Assembly: GCA_015847255.1 (NCBI GenBank)
Contig: JADLZK010004674.1
Span: 1 to 64,000, forward strand
Reading direction: 5' to 3'
Source of the DNA: Hyparrhenia diplandra
Taxonomy: Eukaryota; Streptophyta; Magnoliopsida; Poales; Poaceae
DNA length: 64,000 nt
In this document: piece by piece, positions 55,441 through 64,000 of the stretch
Numbering within the stretch: position 1 is the first letter of the stretch
Layout: every line of letters starts with the position of its first letter
Translations under genes and position numbers: made by a program
The notes under the pieces: generated by a model
What the model saw: only the letters and a program-made list of their open reading frames with translations
Told to the model about the DNA's origin: nothing
Database searches by the model: none

Positions 55441-57792
55441 ATGCTTGGCCGGAGGGATCGGGGAGAGAGAGGCAAGCCTACCATCCCCGTGGAGGATGTG
55501 GAGGCCAGCAGCAGTGAGCTCTCTCTCGGTACAGCTACTGAGAGCACCATCAAGGGTGATGGCACCGATCCCGAGAGAAGAGCCGCAAGGGAAGCTAGAC
55601 GAACCGCAAGAGGGCAAGAACGAGAAAAGAAGAAGCAAGAAGAGCAAGCTAGCATCAAGCTCGCCGAGAAGCTTCAAAGAAGAGAACAAAGAAGAATGAT
55701 TCGTGGAGGCAAGAGCCGCTAGAAGGGCAGCAAGAGAAAAGCAAAGACAAGAAGAAGAAGCGGAGTCAAGTGAGCTATCAAGTAGCTCGACGATGGAGAT
55801 GATGACATCTCCTACAACAAGAAGAAGAGGAAAGAAAAGAAGAAGGATGAGGGCAGCGTCAACAACAACAAGTTCGCCGCCATATCCTTTAACTATTCTT
55901 CTTATTTGACTAACCGCGATAAGAAGTCTTTTATCAATGTGCCCGCGGGAAAGTTGCCCCGTTTCGATGGGACCAACTATGCCAAGTGAAGCACTTGATG
56001 AGAGCCTATCTTAGCGCCCTTCACCCCGGTCTTTGGGAGGTTGTGTGCAGTGGATTTCAGCCACCGATGAATCCCAAGGAGCCAACAAATGAAGAGCTAG
56101 CAGCTGCCCACATCAATGGTCAAGCCACAAGCATTCTCCTAAGTGCTCTAGAAGGCAATGAGTACAATAGGGTGATGAATGTCAATGAAGCCAAGAAGAT
56201 TTGGGACACCTTGATACTTGCACATGAAGGTGTAGACAAAGTGAGAAAGGCCAAGATTGACTTGTTGAAGGCCAAGCTCAACCGATTTATGATCCTTAAG
56301 GGAGAAGGGGCCCAAGAAATGTTTGATCGGTTGATGGTGCTAGTTGGCAAGATTAGAGGATTTGGAGATGAGGATCTAGATGACCACACTATTGTCAAGA
56401 TTATGCTTGAGGCATACATACCTAGAAATGACATAGTGGTCACCTTGATTCGTGATAAGAAGAGGTTTGAGCACTTCACTCCAAATGATGTGCTTGGTAG
56501 GCTGCTCACCTATGACATGCAAAGAGAGGAGGCAAATGAAAGAAGAAAGCTTGGAGAGTTGCAAGCAAAGCTTGAGGGGGTCAAGATCAAGGATGTGGCT
56601 CTCAAGGTAACCAAGACAAGCAAGCCAAGCTCCTCCAACAAGGTCAAGGGCAGCAAGCAAGCATCTACAAGTCAAGACAAAGAAATGAAGAAGATGCAAG
56701 AAAACATTGATGCAACCTCTTCCTCAAGTGATGATGAAGATGATGGGGCTGATTACAAGAAGATAGACGACATGGTCCTATTCTTGAAGAAGTATGGGAA
56801 GGGGATGAAGGCTAATGGCTACAAAAATGGTGTAACGAAGGTTCCCAAACAAGAAAAAGAGAACATGCTTCAACTGTGGCAGCACCGAACATTTTATTGC
56901 CGATTGTCCTTATGAGAACAAGAACAACAAGTACAAGAAGGACAATGACAAAGACAAGAAGTAAGACTACAAGAGAAAGAGAAGGAACATGGGTGAAGCT
57001 CACATCGGCCATGAGTGGGACTCAACAAAAGAGACAAGTGAAGAGGAAGCCCATGTTGCAACATTTGCTATGCAAGAGACCTCTACACTCAAGCTCTTCA
57101 ACAACATGACCGATGATGAGGATGAAGAAGAAAATGACTCCACTCATGTTTGTCTGATGGCCAAGGATGAGAAGGTAAAATCCAAATCCAAACCTTCTCC
57201 TTCACTTAGTGATGAATCTAGTGATCTTAGTGAAAGCTCTAGTGATGATAGTGAATCTAGTGATGATGAGGAATATGTTAGACTCACCAAGAACCTAGAT
57301 CCCAAAACTAGAGACTTTCTTGCTCAACTAATGACGGATTTAGAGAGTACCCAAGTGGAGTTAGCAACTAGAGATGGTCAACTTGATAGACTTGAAAAGC
57401 TCTATGTTGATAACAAGGATGCTCTTGTAGCTTAGAGAAGTGAGGTGGCCTCCTTGCAAAAGAGCCTAGCTAATGAGCAAGGAGACCATGCTCTCACAAA
57501 GAAGGCTATGGTTGCCCTTAATGGGAAATATTATGACTTGCAAGACAAGCACAAAGAGCTTGAAACCAAACATAGCATTCTTTGGGAGAGCAACTCACGA
57601 CTCCTAGCCACAAAGGATACCTCTACTCCCTCCACTAGTCAAGGTTGTGGAAAATGCTATAATATTGATATGGATGCTTATGCCACTAACCTTGCAAACA
57701 TGAAAGCAATGGAGAAAGAGATCACTAGGCTCACTGCTATGGTAAGAAAAGAAGGTGAAACCAAAAGGCAACTTGATGAGCAACAAAGTTGA
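55441..57792 (+). pseudogene. Copia gag: acidic/basic N-term, UBN2, zinc knuckle, coiled coil; broken
   Basis: 55441-55722 is an Arg/Glu-rich N-terminal extension. The capsid-like UBN2 domain starts with LPRFDGTNYAK just before 55986 and runs to about 56700 (MKHLMRAYLSALHPGLWEVV, AKKIWDTLILAHEG). A Ser/Asp-rich segment follows. The CCHC knuckle near 56865-56920 is in another frame (STEHFIADCP). Then comes a long acidic, coiled-coil part (56989-57435 and 57445-57792, AMEKEITRLTAMVRKEGETK) separated by an in-frame stop. At least four breaks are present. Confidence 0.8.
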
Positions 57793-58296
57793 GGCTCCAA
57801 AGAAGCCCAACTACATTGATGGGAGAAATCCAAGAATCAAGGATGGACTTGGACACAAGCATGGAAACAAAACCAATGGTCGAAAAGCTGATCAATGGTG
57901 TTGAATGTGTCAAATTCTTAAGCAAAAAAGACACAGTAGGTACAGAGAGACCCGCACAGGCGTTGGACACAAGCCAACCCGAGCTGTACATCTTTGTGTT
58001 CACGTGACGCTGCAAGTGCCGCAGGGACGGGCGGCGATGCCGCGCCCCCAAGAAAAGGGAAGGTCACCTACTGCCCCCAGCTCGAATAGACCCAAGAAGA
58101 TAGTCCAAAAGCCCTGTGAAGAAGGTCCGGAAGTCGAGAATCTTGTCTAGGCTGTTCCAAGAGGCCACTCCTATCAATCAAAGGCAAAAGCAAGCAAGTT
58201 GGACTCCAATCCTTGTTTCGAAGTGAAGGCAAACAGTAAGGGGGAGGTGTTTGCAAAGTACATGGGCAGTAAAAGAAAACTCTATTGCAACACCTC

Positions 58297-58466
58297 TATA
58301 TGGGTTCCCAAAGTTCTTGTGACTAAGGTAAAAGGTCCCAAGAATCTTAGGGGATCTAAACTTGTGAACTAAACTTGTTTTTATATGGGTTCCCAAAGTT
58401 CTTGTGACTAAGGTAAAAGGTCCCAAGAATCTTAGGGGATCTAAACTTTGAATGAACTAAACTTGT
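58297..58466. repeat. Tandem duplication, 2 x 85 bp, at the gag-pro junction
   Basis: TATATGGGTTCCCAAAGTTC starts both copies (58297 and 58382), which are nearly identical. The second copy ends directly before TTTGCAGG, where the protease frame opens. Confidence 0.9.
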
Positions 58467-58467
58467 T

Positions 58468-58985
58468 TTGCAGGCATACTCCTCCGGTGGGTCAAGTTGG
58501 GTGTTTGACAGCGGCTGTACAAATCATATGACCGGAGAAAGGAGTATGTTTTCATCATATTCCCAAACCAATGATGACAGGAACAACATAAGGTTTGGAA
58601 ATGATGATGTAAGAAGCGTGATCGGTCTTGGTAAAGTTGCTATCACTCATGAGCATGATATTTCAGATGTCTTGCATGTTGATTCGTTGGGATACAATTT
58701 GTTGTCGGTCTCACAATTGTGTGAGAAAGGCTACAATTGTCTCTTTACGAATGTTGGTGTGGAAGTTTTTCGCAGGAAGGATTCCTCAAATTTGTCTTTA
58801 CAGGCAAACTCAAGAATAAGCTTTACATAGTTGATTTCAACAAAAGTAAAGCTATGCTTGAGACATGTCTAATGGCAAAATCTAGCATGGTCTGGTTATG
58901 GCATCGCCGTTTAGCACATGTTGGCATGAGGAACTTGGCCAAACTGCAGAAAAGACAACCACATCATTGGACTAACAAATGTTGA
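58468..58985 (+). pseudogene. Copia aspartic protease and GAG-pre-integrase
   Basis: The protease active site appears in WVFDSGCTNHMTGE (D-S-G), followed by VIGLGKV and VLHVDSLGYNLLSVSQLC. The GAG-pre-integrase part (LWHRRLAHVGMRNLAKLQK) follows in a second frame from about 58737. The frame change near 58800 breaks the polyprotein. Confidence 0.8.
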
Positions 58986-60074
58986 TTTTGACAAAGAGAC
59001 AGGATATGTGGACCTTGCCAAGCCGGGAAGCAAGTAGGTGCACCTCACCCACCAAAGAGTGTGATGACTACTACTCAACCTTTAGAGTTGATACACATGG
59101 ATCTCTTTGGACCGGTGGCCTACCTTAGCATCGGGGGTAACAAATATGGACTTGTTATTGTTGATGATTATTCCCGCTTCACTTGGGTTTTCTTTGTCTT
59201 TGATAAGTGTGCAATAGGGAGAAGGTGAAAACCTTTATCAAGAAGGCACAAAGAGAATTTGGTCTACTTGTCAAGAAAGTGAGAAGTGACAATGGGACCG
59301 AAGTTCAAGAACACCCAAGTTGAAGAGTTTCTTGATGAAGAGGGCATCAAACATGAGTTTTCTTTTCTGTATACACCCCTCAACAAAATGGTGTAGTAGA
59401 GAGGAAGAACCATACACTCATAGAGATGGCAAGGACAATGCTTGATGAGTACAAGACTTCAGACATCTTTTGGTGTGAAGCTATCAACACCGCTTGTCAT
59501 GCCATCAACCGCCTCTACCTACACAAGAAACTCAAGAAGACTTCATATGAGCTCTTAACCGGTAACAAGCCTAAGGTGTCATACTTTAGGGTGTTTGGGG
59601 TGCAAGTGTTTTATTCTGAACAAAAGGCCCCAAACCTCTAAATTTGCACCTAAAGTTGATGAAGGTTTTCTTCTTGGTTACGGGTCAAATGAGCATGCCT
59701 ATCGTGTTTTCAATCAAACCACCGGTAGGGTTGAAATCACTATAGATGTGACATTTGATGAATCTAATGGCTCTCTAGTAGAGCAAGTTGATCAAAGTGT
59801 TGTAGGAAAGGAGGATCCACCTTGTGAGGCAATCAAGCAATTGACTATTGGTGACATAAGGCCTCAAGAAGATCAAGCTAATGGAGAGGAGGATCCACCG
59901 GTTGTTCTTTGCACAAGATTCCGCCGACGTGCTACTCGGCGACCAAGTGCAGCGCCCGCGCCGGCTTTGGAAGTGTCCAAAGACGGCGAAGCACCCGCAC
60001 CACCATCGCAAGGGCGCCGCGCCACCTACCTCAGCAATAAGCGATCCACACGCATCACCTGTTCAACCACTTGA
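58986..60074 (+). pseudogene. Copia integrase, multiple frame breaks
   Basis: 59080-59210 carries HMDLFGPVAYLSIGGNKYGL and VIVDDYSRFTWVFF, containing the first two Asp residues of the DDE core. Downstream, in changing frames, are a decayed active-site Glu region (59380-59420), then ARTMLDEYKTSDIFWCEAI and the C-terminal part (EGFLLGYGSNEHAYRVFN). Stops and shifts occur near 59215, 59290 and 59370, so integrase activity is not expected. Confidence 0.8.
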
Positions 60075-60239
60075 TCTTGCTCCAATTCTTGAAGCTGATG
60101 ATGAATATGATGAAGATCAAGAAGAACATGCGAGAAGGCGTTGATCACCCACGACTTCGACAAGCGGTTCAACGGGATCATCCGTTGACAACATCCTTGG
60201 GAGTCTCCGAAAGGGAGTTACTACTCGATCTCATCTAGC

Positions 60240-61350
60240 TGCTTTCTGTCAACATTTCTCGTTTGTTTCATCTTTGGAACTGCAGAAAGTAGAGGATGCT
60301 CTCAAGGATCCCGATTGGGTGTTGGCCATGCAAGAAGAGCTCAACAACTTCAAGAGAAATGAAGTATGAGACTTGGTGGAAAGACCCAAGACTAACATTA
60401 TTGGTACCAAGTGGGTCTTCCATAACAAGCAAGATGAAGATGGGTTGGTGACAAGAAACAAGGCAAGATTGGTTGCTCAAGGCTTCACTCACAAGTAGAG
60501 GGCTTGGACTTTGATGAAACATATGCACCCGGTGGCAAGACTAGAAGCAATTCGCATTCTTCTAGCCTTTGCTGCCCATCATGACTTCAAGTTGTTCCAA
60601 ATGGATGTCAAAAGTGCATTCCTCAACGGTCCACTACAAGAGGAGGTGTATGTTGAGCAGCCACCCGGTTTTGAAGATCCAAAGTTTCCCAACCACGTCT
60701 ACAAGCTCCGTAAAGGCGCTCTATGGGCTTAAGCAAGCACCTAGAGCATGGTATGAATGCCTTAAGGAATTCTTGCTCAATCAAGGCTTTGAAATAGGCA
60801 AAGCTGATCCTACTCTCTTCACTCATAAAGTTAGCAATGATATCTTTGTATGCCAAATATATGTCGATGACATAATATTTGGTAGCACTAACAATATATA
60901 TGTTGAGCAATTTAGTAGGACAATGACCAAGAGATTTGAGATGTCCATGATGGGTGAGCTAAAGTACTTCCTCGGGTTTCAAGTCAAGCAAATGGAGGAA
61001 GGGACATTCATTTGCCAAACAAAGTACACCCATGACATGCTAAAGAAGTTTGATATGGCTAAGGCAAAGCCAATCAAAACTCCAATGCCAAGCAATGGAC
61101 ATCTTGACCTTGATGAGGAGGGTCCAGCCGTGGACATGAAGGTATATTGCTCCATGATTGGATCCTTGCTTTACCTTTGTGCATCTAGGCCGGACATAAT
61201 GCTTAGTGTGTGTATGTGTGCTCATTTTCAAGCCAATCCAAAGGAATGTCACAATGTGGCTGTTAAGAGAATCTTGAGATATTTAGTCCTCACTCCTAAC
61301 CTTGGCTTGTGGTATCCCAAGGGTTCCAAGTTCAATCTACTTGGCTATTG
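60240..61350 (+). pseudogene. Copia reverse transcriptase, broken
   Basis: Blocks in order are DPDWVLAMQEELNNFKRNEV, GTKWVFHNKQDEDG, RNKARLVAQGF, VARLEAIRILLAFAAHHDFK, QMDVKSAFLNGPLQEEVYVE, then (new frame) LYGLKQAPRAWYECL and QIYVDDIIFGST with the YVDD catalytic pair. An in-frame TGA at ~60369, a TAG at ~60498 and a frame change near 60725 interrupt it. Confidence 0.85.
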
Positions 61351-61760
61351 ATTCGACTATGCCGGTTGCAAAGTAGAAGTAGAAAAAAAGCACTTCGGGG
61401 ACATGTCAATTCCTTGGGACGGTCCTTAGTGTCTTGGAGCTCTAAGAAGCAAAATTGTGTAGCCCTTTCCACCACCGAGGCCGAGTATGTTGTTGCGGCC
61501 GGTGCATCTTTGTGCTCAACTACTACGGATGAAGCGGACCTTAAAGGATTACGGATGTCATTTCACAAAGATACCTCTTCTTTGTGACAACGAGAGTGCC
61601 ATCAAACTCGTAAATAACCCGGTAGCACACTCTAGAACAAAAACACATAGACATCTGTCATCACTTCTTGAGAGACCACGAACTCAAAGGAGATATCGCA
61701 ATTCGCCATGTGAGCACTTAAAAGCAACTAGCCGATATCTTCACCAAGCCTCTCGATGAG
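61340..61760 (+). pseudogene. Copia RNase H, broken
   Basis: Residues such as DYAGCKVE, SWSSKKQNCVALSTTEAEYV and LLCDNESAIKLVNNPV, spread over different frames, match the copia RNase H domain. Frame shifts near 61400 and 61530 interrupt it. Confidence 0.75.
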
Positions 61761-62436
61761 TCAAGGTTTTGTGCTTTTGCGTAGTGAGCTAAACATTCTC
61801 GATTCTCGTAACTTGGTTTGAATTCCAGACACATGCAAGTTGATTGAGACACTAGATCGACATAGGAAAAGTTTGTGAAAATTTTCATAAAGTGTTTCAA
61901 AAGGATTTCAAATTCTAATCCAAAATTCAATGCCATAGTTCTCAGATTGATTATTTGTTCCCCGCAATGAATTTTGGGGTCTCTGTGAACAAGTTTGAAG
62001 AGAAATAAGTCGAAAGTGGCAATATATATGCAGGGACAGATGATTGGAGCAAAGCAGTGCCGTCCCTCGCGACGGCAATGCCGCGCATACACTGGTGCGA
62101 TGCCCGCGCCTCTCTCGTGCGGCGGTGCCGCACTTAGGGTTTCAAGGCCCGGTCATGTCCGAACCGGTACCGAGCCAAAATAATTTCTTCTTTCCTTTTC
62201 TACCCCTGGCTCGCCCGGTCCTCTTTCTTTCTCCTTCGCCCGACTCTCCCGCGCGCTCTCTCTTCTTCTCGCATGAAGGACAAGGCCGCCGCCCGCCGCT
62301 GCCCAAGACGCCGCCCTTTCCGGCCGGTCGCTGCTAAGAAGGAGACGCGCCACCACCCGCGGTCCCCGCCGACACCGGCCGGCCCCCTCTTTCTTCCCCG
62401 AGGAGGTTTCTCTTCTTTCCTCCTCAATCAACGAAG
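61761..62436 (+). other. Post-pol region with leader-like segment
   Basis: Non-coding DNA after pol. From about 62160 it becomes CT-rich and then GC-rich, ending in a splice-donor-like CGAAG/GTAACC at 62436/62437. It resembles a 5' leader for the following ORF. Confidence 0.4.
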
Positions 62437-63098
62437 GTAACCTAACCCTAGTTCATGAAATTTCTTGCCCGATCTATGCCTTTGTGTAGAAATTGATCAT
62501 GGATTTGTGCTTTCTAGTGATGTATGAGCCTTAGTGAAGTAATCTTGGTAGTTGGATTCGTTGGATTTCGTGTTTCAATGATATAAGTGATTTAGGGGGA
62601 GGGCACGGCATTGCCGCCCCCAAATGGAACCTGACAGTTCCTAGCTGATTCAACCAGCAAATATCCCTCGAATCACTTACCTAATTGAGATGGGAAACTG
62701 ATTGAATCCATATATCGAAGAAACTTCTCACTTTAGTTTATACTCATCTTCTTGAATCCATGAACAATATGCACTGTATCTGTGAATTTGTCCCTGAAAT
62801 TGTGACAATAAAATAGTATGTGCTGAATGGATGTTTTAGAAGGATTATCAAACTGAATCTTGATGTTTCTGAGCAAGGGGGAGCGGCAGTGCCGCATGCA
62901 TCACGGCGATTGCCGTGCATGCGCATAAAGTGCCGTGCCTCCTCTGGCGGCGATACCCAAGCACAGCCCCGGGATTTCACCCCTGGGACGGCTTGCTCAA
63001 ATCATCAATCTGCAGTTTCCTAAACCTTCTCTTACATATGTTGGCCATCTTCACTCCTGTCATTCACAGTTTCTTATCAAATTCCAATTCTTGCATAG
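62437..63098 (+). other. Inferred intron in front of the copia accessory ORF
   Basis: GTAACC at 62437 and TTCTTGCATAG ending at 63098 bound a 662-bp AT-richer interval. It ends immediately before an ATG. It contains three palindromic GCGGCANTGCCGC-like motifs. Transcript evidence would be needed. Confidence 0.4.
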
Positions 63099-64000
63099 AT
63101 GGATCCTGGAAGTGATCCCCATGGCAAGAGGAAGATGAGGGTCAAGGTCGTGGAGAAAGAGGCCGTGGAAGGAAAAAATCTGAACAGAGGGGCGGTGGCG
63201 AGAAGCGGTGGGTCAGTTTGGACTCACGGAGGAGCAGCAAGAAGAGCGATATGGGTACACCATTGTGCCTGATGGTGACCAAGGCACCCCTGAGCATCTT
63301 TCAGTGTTTGACAACAGCTATATGCAGCAGGTTGAAGGTGTCTTTGAGATGGCAGCTCCTGCAAATGATCCGCCAATCCCGGTTGTGAGTTACCTCGGGA
63401 AGCAGAGGGAAGTGGCAGATGCTAGAGCCTACAATGTCTACAATGATGAGCAGACAGAAGGCATTGATGAGAGGTTTTGGGTGGCTTTTCACTCAAACTT
63501 CTATCTGACAGTCCTCTTCCACTCATCCAAGAGCAAGATCACCACCATGCACTACATTGATTTTGAGAGGATGGCGAGAGAAGGAGGAGGATGCCTTCAA
63601 TGAGGCTATTGAGGCTTGTGAGAGGTTTGAGCTGATAGACATCATGTCCTTCAAGCATGATTGGAATGAGGAAATTTTTAGTCGATTCCATGCCACTTAT
63701 CATCGAATGCACGGTCGAGACACCATTCACTGGATGACTAACAAGAGGCACTACAGAGTTGACTTTGTCACATTTTGTCAGATTCTGGGATTTGGGGCTG
63801 ATCACAGGCAGTTCACAGACATTCATGAGATTGATCCTGTTGAGATCAAGGTGATCAAGGACTGCTGGGCCAAGCCAAGGGAAGCTGATGGCAAGAGGAA
63901 GGGTCTGAAGGACTTCTTCTATGTGATGAACAATCTTTGTAGGTGCACCATTGACCCCAAGGATGGGGCAGCCTCAGACATCAATGGCTATGCTAGGAAC
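63099..64000 (+). pseudogene. Accessory ORF downstream of copia pol, frameshifted, runs off window
   Basis: It starts MDPGSDPHGKRKMRVK, shifts frame near 63200 into FGLTEEQQEERYGYTIVPDG, and continues DERFWVAFHSNFYLTVLFHS. After a shift near 63590 it reads DAFNEAIEACERFEL, IMSFKHDWNEEIFSRFHATY, HYRVDFVTFCQILGFG and CTIDPKDGAASDINGYARN to the window end. It is homologous to the ORF at 46.3-48.3 kb. SIRE-type copia elements are known to carry an extra, sometimes called env-like, ORF here. I see no signal peptide or membrane segment in the visible part, so the function is open. Confidence 0.6.

Larger units (their letters stand above)
54008..64000 (+). mobile_element. Ty1/copia retrotransposon, SIRE/Maximus-like, degenerate, extends past window
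   Basis: The order is 5' LTR (54008-55390), PBS (55393-55404), gag (UBN2, CCHC, coiled coil), aspartic protease, GAG-pre-integrase, integrase, reverse transcriptase, RNase H, then a long 3' region with an extra ORF. Integrase preceding RT defines copia. The long LTR, coiled-coil extension of gag and ORF after pol point to the SIRE/Maximus lineage. No 3' LTR is seen before 64000. Every ORF has frame breaks or stops, so it is not autonomous as sequenced. Confidence 0.85.

Noticed and set aside
1..64000. CRISPR arrays, operons, bacterial defence or biosynthetic clusters
   Set aside because: The window is plant nuclear DNA; no regularly spaced short repeats with unique spacers and no co-oriented short-spaced prokaryotic genes were seen.
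1..64000. tRNA, rRNA or snoRNA genes
   Set aside because: No cloverleaf with A/B box consensus or rRNA-like sequence was recognised by eye; a tRNAscan/Infernal run would be decisive.

Overview
This is a nuclear window from a grass (Poaceae; the genus cannot be fixed by eye). The signs are spliced genes with GT/AG introns and GC-rich first exons. The transposable elements are also typical of grasses: PIF/Harbinger, Stowaway, Helitron, CACTA, L1-type LINEs, and a copia element whose PBS matches the initiator-Met tRNA. No prokaryotic or organellar signature was seen.

Layout. 1-17.8 kb is an accessory, TE-rich zone. It holds a 1,978-bp PIF/Harbinger element (324-2301) and three decayed same-strand copies of an EAR-motif ERF repressor gene (3.1-3.7, 13.1-13.7 and 15.1-15.8 kb), each with a TATA-like site about 140 bp upstream. 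It also holds a long minus-strand LTR-like segment (about 4.44-7.83 kb), a roughly 180-bp tandem array broken by a LINE, and a small Helitron. 18.1-38.0 kb is the genic core: a mitochondrial enoyl reductase (MECR, + strand, 8 exons), a truncated group I WRKY (-), an intact NEDD8 protease DEN1 (-), a secreted PLAT-domain protein (-), VMA21 (-) and the kinetochore protein MIS12 (+, 7 exons). VMA21 and MIS12 appear to share a divergent promoter. 40.5-43.5 kb holds an apparently intronless HASTY/exportin-5-like reading frame whose first ~65 residues look like the zinc-binding N-terminus of Strawberry notch/FORGETTER1. 43.7-54 kb is again repetitive: a TIR element with an exact 8-bp TSD, a retroelement accessory ORF, a second Helitron and a LINE. 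54.0-64.0 kb is a degenerate SIRE/Maximus-like copia element inserted into that LINE. It continues past the window and carries an extra ORF with its own leader and intron downstream of pol.

How the genes relate. The host genes are unrelated housekeeping functions (mitochondrial fatty-acid synthesis, NEDD8 processing, V-ATPase assembly, kinetochore). They do not form one pathway. Most of them, and nearly all TE proteins, carry single-base indels that break the frame, often at homopolymer runs, while DEN1 and VMA21 are clean. Either many loci are decayed or the sequence has residual consensus errors. This uncertainty colours every pseudogene call here.

I did not find a clear novel molecular system. 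The most unusual items are the SBNO/HASTY-like chimeric reading frame, the 8-bp-TSD element family, the recurrent GCGGCA-N-TGCCGC-type palindrome in the copia element, and the two retroelement accessory ORFs that each have a spliced leader.
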